DNA from: Dermatemys mawii
Taxonomy: Eukaryota; Chordata; Testudines; Dermatemydidae
Direction: 5' to 3'
Assembly (NCBI GenBank): GCA_007922305.1
Contig: ML677358.1
Coordinates: 11,921,343-11,985,342, forward strand
DNA: 64,000 nucleotides
Position numbers and translations under genes: made by a program
The notes under the pieces: model-generated
What the model was told of the DNA's origin: nothing
The model's database searches: none
The model's input: only the letters and a program-made list of their open reading frames with translations
In this document: piece by piece, positions 23,346-33,690 of the stretch
How positions within the stretch are numbered: position 1 is the first letter of the stretch
Layout: the number at the start of each line of letters is the position of its first letter

Positions 23346-26300
23346 CTTTCTCTGTTGTCAAAATTCCATTGTCATGCTGAGAGACAGCGGTATGGGGGGA
23401 TGGGGCGGGGGCCGGGGAGGGTCAGAATCCAGGCTGATTGCACAAACGTTGGTCAGCGAGCAGGGGTGAAAGTAAAATACAGCTCTGACCAGTATGGGGC
23501 CGACTCTGCCACCCCCCTCCCCACACTGAGGCTATGTATGCTTACCCCACTCTCCCGGTAGGTAACCCTCAATGGAGTTACATCAATTTACTCCAGCTGC
23601 TCTTAGGTTATTTCAGGACTATAAAGTTCTTGCTTCTTCTACAAGAGATCTGTTTCTTTTATGAGCTGAGGAAGAATATTTTGTTTGACCAAAAGACTCA
23701 GTAACAGCAGTGTGGCATGTACTCAGCTGTTTTTCCCAAGCAGGTAATCGCTATTCTGTTGGATTCACATGGACAATACTACATGCTACATCAGCTGGTC
23801 ACTAAAGACTAGCAATTGCTTTCTGCCTGTTACTAGGGTGCCCCAAAAACTCTTCTTAGGGGATCATTTTGTTAAGAATTTCTACTCAAACAATACAGAT
23901 CCCACCCAGTGCCACTCATGTATACAGTGCTACAACATATAGTGAAAATACACAACTATATTACGAAGCCATTTAAACAGCTGTGTTTGCAATCAGGCAA
24001 CACTAAAATAATCTAACCACATGCTTCCATTTGCTCTCTCTACTATGTACAGTTTGTGCTTTATTGAAGTCAGCAGGAATTGGGCATGTATCTGGGAGCA
24101 GAACTTGGCCAATGTTCAAGCTTTGATGGCAATACAGTAGGGTTTATATATGAAATAACCAGATTTCTTCTTCATTAGGTTTTGAGAAGGCTGGGGGAGA
24201 GAATTTAAACCTTATTTTTGTTTAAACTAAATTTATTTTTACATTCTTGCCTTTGTCACTGCATGAAGAGAGTTTTGTCTCTCAACTTTGGAGACTTGGG
24301 CTCAAATTGTAATGTGGACACAAGCGACAAGGAATTTGATGGAATCACCACAATCCCTAGTGGCTATTAGTCCACACCATAAAACTACCACTATGCAGCT
24401 TGGTATCCCAGCTGTCACTGATTAGCCAAGGCCCAGAAAGCAGGGCCTTTCAGGTCAGGGTTGATGTGCAGACAGGGCTGGGTGTGATAGCCAACACAGC
24501 ACCCAGCTCCAGCTAGGATATTATCAATTCATTTGCACATGAAACAAATTCCACACCAAACTAAAATGGCAGGTATTTTATTTGCATGTTTTGCAGACTC
24601 AATAGGCACAAACCAGTTATTGCAATGGAGAAAGTCAAGGCAACATTCTGCTTAGAAAGCATTTGCTTAATTATTCATATTAGGAAATCATTCTCAGTGC
24701 CAAATGGCTGTTACCCAGAGTAATTTAGAAACCAATAGCAGCAGACAGGCCAAAAACGTTGTTCACAGAACAGGGAGGGTGGCCACCCCACTTCCTTAAA
24801 ACCAAAGCGTTAAGAGATCTTTATGCTTTTGAAAAAGGAAATTAATGTTTTACAAAAGCCAGCTAGGAAGCCCAGCAGCAATTTATAGAGTATCCATGGA
24901 ATCCTGATATTTGGTATCTATGGAAAGATCATTATCCTGGGTCATGCTTTTCAGTTATTTACACATAACTGGATTCCCGTTCTGTGTCAGGCCTAGTAAA
25001 ACAGTGGTGATAAGGTCATATCCTCCTTGATATTAAATCACAAGGCTACTTTGTTCCCTTGTGACTGCAGTACTGAAGAACAGTGCTGTTCTTCAAAGAG
25101 GCGAGATCTTTGTTTGTATATGCTACTCTGAGAAAGCTTGTTTTACATAAGCATTAGAAATCTCTTGAAAGGAGAATAAATAAATTAGCTTTCTGCTCAA
25201 TCGTACCATGAAAATGTCAACACCGGGAGAGATTTGATTAGACGGCTAAAGTAAAAAATGACATTTACCTTGAATCTAGCTGGGCTTAATGGTGCAACGG
25301 ATCATCTGGCAAAGCTTTTGGTTTCACCTGCACCAAGATCTCCCCGTTTCAACTTGGCTTGCTAGTCAAATGGTGTTACGTGCTTCTAAACAGGAAAGTT
25401 GTTTGAGGACCATCTGGTCTGTGGATATTTAATGCACCTCTCATGGTAGCACCTGAGTAGCATAATGCCTGTCCATGAAGGCCCATACACTGTTTTATTT
25501 TATGCTGAAATGATCAGAGTGATTACTTTGTGGTCTACCAGGAGAATGGATTAACAGGCCATTTTTCTTCCACCATGATTACTGAGGGAAGGTTCGAAGA
25601 AAGAGATGATCTTACAAGGTGCACTAAAAGTTGCAAGATTTAGGTTCATCCTGATCCACAGCAAGTAGCAAGCCTCCCATAAACCCCGTCTCTGAGACCT
25701 TCACAGAGACCAGCAGCTTAACATCACCATTGACTGCAACTGTTACTATGCAGCATAGAGGGAGAAGCAGCCACTTTGAGAGTTGGGCCCTACCTCTATA
25801 GATTAGGATCAGGACCTTGATATGAATCCAGAATCAAATGGGGACTTAGCACAGAGCACGAACAACCTACATAATGTCTTCTAGTCAGGAGCGGCAGAAA
25901 GTCCCTAAAAGTGGGGCACCACCAGCACCCAGACTGTGGCCACACCCTCCCACACTGCTCCTTCCCCCCGAACTCCCGCTCCCGCGCTGTCTCTCCCCCG
26001 CAAAGCCCTCCTCCTGCTCACTCCTCTCCATCCCCACCTCCCATTGCTTGCCCTTACGGCTGTACAAAGTGGGAGAACACAGCCCTCCCACCTTTAAAAG
26101 TGACAGGGCCATAGCCTCCTGCCCCCCCGCCCAATCCCTCCATTCCAATGCCCGTGCTTCTAGTCACTCTGATCTAACAGAGATGTTGGAACACTCTGAA
26201 CTTGCTGAAGCCTCTGCAAGGCCCTCTTGATCAGCCACAGGCAGAGGGCTGCATCTAGGGGTTTGAGGTGGAAGTGATAAAAGCAGGCGTTGTGGCCAAG

Positions 26301-26490
26301 TCCTGACCGTAAGGATGTGTCTGTCCTCCTAGCTGGCAAAAATGGAAGAATGAACTTTTCACCATTGCAACTAAATGAGTGGCAAGGAAGAGATGAATTT
26401 AATATGACCCTGAGACACTGCAACACACTGAAAGTCGACCACTGATTGTAAGCAGGGACAAAACCACATTTTATTCCTAGTCATGTTTAA
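23346..26490. other. Unannotated stretch
   Basis: No gene is recognised. A short fragment at about 23461..23515 shares GGGGTGAAAGTAA wording with the GC-rich repeat at 15.3 kb. At about 24060 there is a TTGAAGTCAGCAGGAATTGG trace of the diffuse ancient repeat. A C-rich block at 25874..26150 is open on both strands without motifs. Confidence 0.4.
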
Positions 26491-26705
26491 GTGTATACTC
26501 TGGTCTACATTTAAAATTTAGATCACCCTAGCTCAGTTGCCACCAAGTGCCATAGTTAAACCAATCTAACCCCCAGCATATACGTGGCTAGAATTCTTGC
26601 ACTGACAGAAGGGATTTTCCTATGCTGTAAGTAATCCACTTCCCTGAGCTACAATAACTGGCTCAATGGAGGGTCTACACTAATTCCCATAGTGTACACA
26701 TACCC
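26491..26705. mobile_element. Harbinger-like miniature element
   Basis: The left part GTGTATACTCTGGTCTACAT and the right end (reverse complement GGGTATGTGTACACTATGG) give degenerate inverted ends. Interior blocks GAAGGGATTTTCCTATGCTG and GTAATCCACTTCCCTGAG match the family copies at 2.6 and 4.7 kb. Confidence 0.5.
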
Positions 26706-26747
26706 TAGGGTTCCCCTAGGGATATACGCAACTAGGAACAGATATCT

Positions 26748-26836
26748 GGGTCTTGTCGACACTAGAATTAACCTAACCTATATGTTGGTTCACAGTTGTC
26801 AAAACATGAGTACAATTTCCGAAGTAGATAAGCCCC
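26748..26836. mobile_element. Short miniature inverted-repeat element
   Basis: The ends are GGGTCTTGTCGACACTAG and, reverse complemented, GGGGCTTATCTACTTCGG, inverted and of the same type as the Harbinger-like family, enclosing only about 50 bp. TTA follows the right end; the left flank is CTG. Confidence 0.45.
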
Positions 26837-28194
26837 TTAGCTACAGACCTTTTGTTGTATAACTCAGTACCTTTATTAACAAGAAAAATGCGAAGTGGGG
26901 CTAATCTAATATCCCCTGCTAGCAGAGACCTGGAGACTGATCTTTCCAATGATTATTAACGGAGCAACAAACATTTACATTCATGATTCAGAGTCTCGGC
27001 ATTAGTGTTAGATAGCTATTCCTGTTACATAAGGAAGGATTAAAGAGGGATGATTAACAGCAGATATTAGCCTCAAACGCTAATAACTTCATTAACCAAG
27101 CTCTGGGGTTTGAAATCATATTTCTAAGTTTTGTTTCTAAAAAACAAAAACAAAAACACCACTAACTATGTGGTTTCCACATGCTGCTTTAATGCTGCTA
27201 AAAGCAAGACTCTTTCTGAGCCTTCACTCACAGGGTATTTCAGTGACACACTGTCACTCGTCAGAGGAGAGCTCATTCATCTTAACACATCAGAATCATT
27301 TACCAGCAGGATCATCGTGCCACGATAATTCAGACATCCTTAGACCAAGGAGAGCAGCTGCGAGGAAGTCAGAGTCAGAGGGTGTTTCAAACAAGTCTCC
27401 AGAGGACAGCTGCTTAGAAACAATGTGCCAGAGCAGAAGTGATGCCGCTTGCCCAAGTGTGCCATCTTTGACTCTTCCGCTGTAGGCAAGATAGCATCCA
27501 CAGAGAGCTGGGACAGATACGTTTGCAGTGGTTCCTTATGTTAATTGACATCCTCAGTCTTGAGAGGTGCTGAGTACCCTCAACTGATCCCATTCATGCC
27601 AATGGGAGTTCCAGGTGTTCAACACCTTCATGTTCACATACAACGGTTTCTCTTGTTCACACGGAAACCATTAATGAAGAAAATCAGATAAGGCAATAAA
27701 TCACAGCCATTAACAGAATTTGGTTTAATCCTTCCTGCTGCCCAGCCCCCTCTAAGGTGGTGCCACCAGAGGAATGGTCTGCTTACAAACTGTTTCCTAA
27801 TTTCATAAATGTAAGAGTCATAAAATCTCCCTAGTGATTTAATACCTGAGAAATCCCGGATGAGCCAATTACCTTGAACCCCTTAAATTCTGTTCCCACT
27901 CATGATCAGGAAGAACTTCTGACCACATCCCCAGCATGGAGGAGGAGTTCTTAGTCTATACTCTTCTACACCAAGACTACTGAGCGAGTGGGGTAGGCTA
28001 AAGATATCCTCTTTCACTCCCTCCTCTTAGAGTTCAGTGATTCACCCCCACAACGGTCTGAGTGAAATTCCCAAACACAAGTCTAAAGCCACTTGAATTG
28101 TAGTGAACCAATGTCTGTTAAGAAAGCAGATAAATTCCTATGGAAGCCAAAAAAACTCATGTGGTAGACAGAGCATTCTGCAATCTGGGACCCC
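26837..28194. other. Unannotated stretch
   Basis: No gene is called. The frame ending at 27485 contains a serine-rich, charged stretch (about 27317..27485) and is mentioned as a weak exon candidate under findings. Nothing else is supported. Confidence 0.4.
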
Positions 28195-28197
28195 TTA

Positions 28198-28446
28198 GAG
28201 TATGTCTACCCTGGGGCTGGGTGGGAGCCTCCCAGCCTGGATAAACAGATTCATGACAGTGCACTAAAAATAGTAGCATGGATGGATGCTGTACCTCGGG
28301 CTCAAGAGTACACCCAACCCCTTGGCTTAGAGCCCGAGTCATAAAGTCCATGCCACTATTTTTAGCATGCTAGCTCAAGCCCCACTAGCACAAGTCTGTC
28401 TGTCTAGGCTGGGAGGCTCTCTCCCTGCTGCAGTGTAGACATACCC
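28198..28446. mobile_element. Harbinger-like foldback element with TTA duplication
   Basis: The 249-bp element starts GAGTATGTCTACCCTGG and its right end reverse complements to GGGTATGTCTACACTGC. TTA flanks both ends (28195..28197, 28447..28449). The inverted repeat extends far inward (CTGGGAGGCT and AGCCTCCCAG, then CTATTTTTAG and CTAAAAATAG), so the whole element can fold on itself. Non-coding. Confidence 0.75.
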
Positions 28447-28590
28447 TTAGAGCCTTCAGCAGGAAAGCCCCAGTACTTGGAAGTTGCAGCAAAGATAAAC
28501 TTCTCAGTTTCTTTGCATGTCTAAAGAAAAGCTTTCCAAATAGCGCCCCAGTCCTAGTCCCTACAGTCAAATGTCTTATCCTTTCCCACT

Positions 28591-28676
28591 GGGCTTGTCT
28601 ACAGAGAGATTAGTGTTTAGAAAATGTTAACTAACAGGATATTAGGCACAACTCGGTACTTGGTGTAGACAGGGCC
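28591..28676. mobile_element. Short miniature inverted-repeat element
   Basis: The ends GGGCTTGTCTACAGAG and, reverse complemented, GGCCCTGTCTACACCAAG are inverted. The interior has GTTAACTAACAGG. No clear target duplication. Confidence 0.45.
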
Positions 28677-28963
28677 TGTAGTGTTTAACGGTATCAAAGG
28701 GCGGTCATGATAAGCACTAGGGTCCACCCTCGGTTGGATTACGACCAGACATGCCTTTAAACAGGACACACCCCATCTACACTAACGCTGGAATTTTCAG
28801 ATGAGTGTAAAGGATTTAGGGTTCAGCTCTCAAATGAATGTAAGTGTGATTTGCGCTCTTTCTTCAAAAATCCTAGCTCAGAAGTTTAACCTTGTGTCAG
28901 CTAACACATGTTCTAATGCACGGTAGTTTTGCAGCGTGAACTAAGTCACCCATGATTCTTCTC

Positions 28964-29086
28964 TAGGGTGACCAGATGTCCCAATTTTATAGGGACAGTC
29001 CCAATATTTGAGGCTTTTTCTTATATAGAACACTATTACTCCCCACCCCCATCCCGATTTTTCACACTTGCTGTCTGGTCACCCTT
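28964..29086 (+). mobile_element. hAT-like non-autonomous element, short form (123 bp)
   Basis: The ends are TAGGGTGACCAGATGTCC and, reverse complemented, AAGGGTGACCAGACAGC. It is flanked by an exact 8-bp direct repeat TTCTTCTC (28956..28963 and 29087..29094). It is the same family as the elements at 8931, 19355 and 56228, and with the first gives firm evidence for an 8-bp duplication. Confidence 0.8.
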
Positions 29087-29094
29087 TTCTTCTC

Positions 29095-31748
29095 AAAGTA
29101 CCACATGCTGAAACTGGAGAGCCATTCTATCCCCACTGGATTTTGATGAATACCTGCAGAATCAGTGAAAAACATTCATTTCTGTAAACTTTTAGATGAA
29201 CAATTCAGCACAATGCAGAAATACAGATAGAACTAGAAGTCACCACAGCGAGTTAGAGCCAAAATTTTCAGGTAGGATCCTGTAAGATTGTGGGGTAACA
29301 GAGGGACGGCATCTGTCTGCACAAGTCAAACCCAAATTTGCTCTTGCAGAACTGCTGATTTTTCCTGAGCAAACAGACAAGCCGCTAAATGTTGTGGGCA
29401 AGTGTTTAGATGCTGTGTTGAAAACTTGATTCTCAAAAAGTCAAGTCAGAAAAAAACCCTCTACGATTATTATTTCACTCTTTAAACAAGGCTAAAATGT
29501 ACACAGCATAGCCCTTACAATCTTAAGGGCTGGAACCTTTTTCTTTGCATGAGGGAAGATTACTTACAAGGAGCCTCTACTATGATATGAGTACTTCACC
29601 CCAGGGAGGATCTAGGAATTATTCTGATGCAGAGGAATGACAACATTCATGGCAAATCCTGGAATCTGCTTTCGTGACCCTTTATTGCTTCCAAGATGCG
29701 GCATTCATTGCCCCTTGCAATGTACAGAATCATACATTAACAGCACACCCATCACATAAGTACTGCAGAATTTCCACTTTCATCCACTATGTGCTGTTGT
29801 TATTAGAGGGCCAACTGACTGATATCAATTTACACAGAAGCCTCCAGCTCATTTTGCTGGGTAAATATAATCTTGTGAGCAAAATGAATTTATCCCCAGT
29901 TTTTCAACAAATATGCGTTAATTTCCAAGTAGTGCAGTGCAGTGGGCACTGTTACAGCACATGCATTTAGTATGATTAGCCATTGCATTGGCGGTAGGGA
30001 CAAGAATAAATTAAAGCATTGGTTATGCACTTGCAAAGTGATGCTCACTAGACGTTTCATGCTGGATCTCTGACAAAATCCATCTCCAGTGCTGCATCTG
30101 CTCCAGAAGCTGAGCTGTATGGTCATCAAAAGAGATGGGCTGGGGTGAAAGAGGATTAAATGACTCCTTGATCTTCCTCCTCCAGCACAACCAACATGAC
30201 TCTTCTTCCCAGTCTGCTTCCACTGGACAGAGCCTTCACAACGGTCACCCCCTCTCACAACGACCTCTTTTTTCCCCTCTCTCAGCCTTCCCTCTAGGTG
30301 GATTATTAGGTGACTCTAGGGTGAAATAGGATGAAGCCAGTCAATGGCAAAACTCCCATTGACTTCAATGAGGTCAGTTTTTCACCCTTGGAGAGAGATT
30401 CTGGCCCCAGTTCCAGTGCTGCAGAGCAGCTGGGAAGCCAGTTTAACAAGCTACCTGGGGATTCACCCCTGGAAAGTGAATCTCTGGCTGACACAGAGCT
30501 TCTACACTGGTTCTAACCATTTCCCTTCTAGCCCTTGGCTCTGATGGTGTAATCAAGGCATATCTACACACCAGCTGCTTGAATAGCTCCTTTGGCCCAT
30601 GGGCAGCCAGGCATAAGTTACAGTGGTCTTTGGGCTGGGAACCAGACTAGTCCCAGGATTGGGAAAGATGGCTGTACCCTGCTCCCTCCTCTAGCCAAAC
30701 ACTGCTCAGCTGCGTCCGCCATCTGGTTTTGGATTCTAGAAGCCAGCAAGGTGCCCTCAACTCTGAAGGCCAAGGATGCTCCTCACCTTGGAGGAGTCAG
30801 CATTTAGTGAGATCCTACTGCCTGAAGCTCTCCTCAGACCACAGATCCCAAGAATTGAAGAACTGGACAACGATACCTCCCTGGATCCTTCTGTTGAAGT
30901 GAGCTACTAGACTTCCACCGGTACCCTACAGCAGTCCAGCTCTAATCACCAGGCCCAACTCCTTCTTTAGCTATGTCTCACCATCCCCCATCTGTATGAA
31001 GTGTCTCTTTCTGGGATCACAATACTGTGACTCCCAGGCTGACCAGAAAGCATTTATGTGATGGGTTCTTTATACCTTTTTAATCCCAGCTCAAATTCAT
31101 TATTGAGGATCATGAGAGAAAACCCTGCCTTTCATGTTAATTATTTGTGCAATGATGCCAAGAAAGCCACATTAAAAGAAAAAAAAGGGGGGGGGGCTTT
31201 TTTATCCTTTCCTCCTACACCATTTTAAACAGGATGAGCATGAAAGTGTAAGTGGACACACATGGTGCCAGAGAGAAAATCAGTTTGATGCATCATGCTA
31301 GGACAGGTTCAAAAATAATCTTACTGAAATCCATAGTGAAATTGGCTCATTTGCTGGAATGCCCATAGCATTATCCAGATGGGAACAGGAACACAACACC
31401 AACACCCATTTATCAAGGAAGGGGCAAATAAACGATGGCTAACTGTCCTTTTCATTTTTGCTTCTGTATTTAGTCAAGCTTTGTAAATATTTTCCCTTAG
31501 GCAAACGATTCAATCCATAAATGGAGAAGTTAAGATCAAAATATACTGGGTGCCTGCCCTTTTTGACATAATACACCAACCTCATTTATTCCAGTCTGAT
31601 CCTTCCCTCTCTGACAGAGTTATGTTCTCAGGGTATTTTGAAACAAACTATTTTCTTTCTGAGAAACTAAACAAAAGGTGTTTATTTTCAAAAACACTGC
31701 AAACAACCTCTGGGACAGAGATCGTATTTATCAGGATAGCCCACAAAG
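29095..31748. other. Unannotated stretch
   Basis: No gene is recognised. At 30325..30385 the phrases GTCAATGGCAAAACTCC and CATTGACTTCAATGAGG can pair with each other; they belong to the diffuse ancient repeat. A G/A-rich simple tract lies at about 31168..31197. Confidence 0.4.
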
Positions 31749-31956
31749 GAGGAGGCATAGCTCAGTGGTTTGAGCATTGGCCTGCTAAACCCAGGATTGT
31801 GAGCTCAATCCTTGAGGGAGCCATTTAGGGATCTGGGGAAAAAAATCTGTCAAGGGACAGTACCTGGTCCTGCTAGTGAAGGCCGGGGACTAGACTCAGT
31901 GACCTTTCAAGATGTTTCCAGTTCTATGAGAGTGGCATATCTCCATATATTATTAT
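31749..31956 (+). mobile_element. tRNA-derived SINE, copy 1 (turtle Cry-type)
   Basis: An internal RNA polymerase III promoter is visible: box A TAGCTCAGTGG at 31758..31768 and a diverged box B GAGCTCAATCC at 31801..31811, with GCATTGGCCTGCTAAACCCA between them as in a tRNA-like head. The body continues GGGATCTGGGG, then GGACAGTACCTGGTCCTGCT. The tail ends in AGTTCTATGAGAGTGGCATA and CTCCATATATTA. Such SINEs are known from cryptodiran turtles and borrow CR1-type LINE machinery. Confidence 0.85.
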
Positions 31957-32093
31957 TATATACAGCCACTGATTAGAACAACTTTGGTTATTGCTGTGCT
32001 GGACTGAATTTGAACTAGCACCCTATGAGCAAGATGCTCCAGAGCACCTCGTGGAAGTGAAAGAAAGGAATTTAAGTGCAGCCATCTTAGTTC

Positions 32094-32480
32094 TGTTAAA
32101 GACAGAACAAATGTCAGGCTAACTGTAACCCTAATAACACAAGATCTGTGAAGGTAGGACCGGGGTAAGCGTATGGGAAATTGCAAAGCAAAGCGGTTTT
32201 TAACCTTGCCTTGAGATAACAATGGAATGTAATTGTAGCAGGAAATGTTGAAAACACGTAAGATATCAGAAAGAAAAATGCATAAACAGGACACAGCTTT
32301 ATGTAACAAAAGGTATAAATACTTGCTTATATTGTTTGTACTTTGGAGATTTACTAAGGGCAGAGGCACTCTCTGTCCGACGGTTTTCTTCCTTTTTGCA
32401 ATTGCCAAAAAATAAACCAGCTCTGATTTGTTGCATACAAAACTCAGAGTGAGGACTCGTTTTTGTCCACAGCCTTAACA
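32094..32480 (+). mobile_element. Solo long terminal repeat of an endogenous retrovirus
   Basis: The 387-bp block starts TGTTAAAG and ends CTTAACA, so the borders are inverted TG...CA as in retroviral LTRs. It contains a TATA box (TATAAATA at 32314..32321), a polyadenylation signal AATAAA (32411..32416) about 95 bp downstream, and a G/T-rich stretch after it, in the U3-R-U5 order. No internal gag, pol or env is found on either side, so it looks like a solo LTR left after recombination. No convincing target duplication was found, and the class (gamma-like) is a guess. Confidence 0.65.
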
Positions 32481-33601
32481 GCCCCCTTGAGCCACCTGCC
32501 CCTCACAAAGTAACACACACGTACAGGTTTGGTTGGTTAATAAGCAGCCTCCAAAAAGTTGCTCTCTTAGGACTTCTATTTATCCTCTACCCTGTAAGCT
32601 ATTCTGCTACGGGTAGACAGAGGAGAACTCAGCATTAACATGGTTAAACAAGTCCCCCTCCCCCCGCCCTCTTTTCATCGCTTATCTCCTTTTCCATCTC
32701 TCACGTCTGCTTTTAATTCCCCTTTCTTGCTATCCCTCCAACATGTTTAATTTCTTCAGGGTCTGTCAAGGCTCTGTATTGGAATTATGCCAGGGTTGAT
32801 CCCCATTAGGTCAAAAAATGATCTTCAGTACCTTCTGGCAAGGGGAGGGTCACCGCTCTTAGGTCTAGCTGTTGAATTCCAACTCTACTTATTAAGCTCT
32901 ACCTAGATTAGAGAGGCCAGGGAGATGTAAAGCAGAAACAGCAAGTTTAGGTACCACATTTCCAAACCCACCTCGTTCCAACAATAACAACCTGCTCTTA
33001 GAAATGGAAAGTCATGGTAGTACAATGCATTCTGGAGAGCTAATACAGCAAACACTAGCTGCTGTATTAGGGAATTATTTACAGTATCCCAGGCTTGTAA
33101 GTGCTTCAGTAATTTTGTTTAATGAACCTCAGCCCTCTGAACATTGCAGATGGACACAGCATACGTGTGTCCTCTTAACCATTTATTTGGTTGGCCATCT
33201 GGATGGAAAATGCCAGTATCTTTCTAAGGATTAGCAGCATTTTCAAGAGTTGTTGATACAGTAGATGGGAATTTATACAAGACGTAGCATTGCTGTTTCA
33301 GGAATGCTCCCTAAAACCTCTCAGTAAACATCTCAAAGACAGCAATTATCCTCATCGAGCTATGAATCTCTGCAGCATGTCAAAACACTTGCCCTTCCTA
33401 ATCACAGCCATTTGCCAGTTCTTTAATTATTTAGTGACATGAAGGATGTTAAGATAATCAGAGCATGCAAACACTTACAGGAGCAGGGATTCAGAGAGAC
33501 TTGGTAAATATGTATTTTAAGTTTTGAACATGATTGTAGACTTTTTTAAAAAAAACATTTTGTCTCTACTGCATTCCATTCAGCAAGTTCATGGTCCACC
33601 T
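32481..33601. other. Unannotated stretch
   Basis: No gene or complete element is recognised. Confidence 0.4.
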
Positions 33602-33690
33602 CCGTGGTCGCCAAACTTTTTCCACTGCACCCCCCTTTACCAATAATGGAAGCTGTCTGTGCCCCACCCCACAAACCATGGTCATAACCT
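33602..33690. mobile_element. hAT-like element end fragment
   Basis: GTGGTCGCCAAACTTTTTCC and ACTGCACCCCCCTTTACC resemble the left end of the hAT-like family seen whole at 61560 (CAGGGGTTCTCAAACTT followed by a CACCGTGACCCCTTT block). The other end is absent. Confidence 0.4.

Noticed and set aside
31749..31830. Possible functional tRNA gene
   Set aside because: The tRNA-like head lacks a pairing acceptor stem and a good B box, continues into a SINE body, and recurs at 38452 and 40909.
31956..32408. Minus-strand 150-codon frame
   Set aside because: It lies opposite a plus-strand LTR with recognisable TATA and AATAAA signals and has no motif; chance frame.
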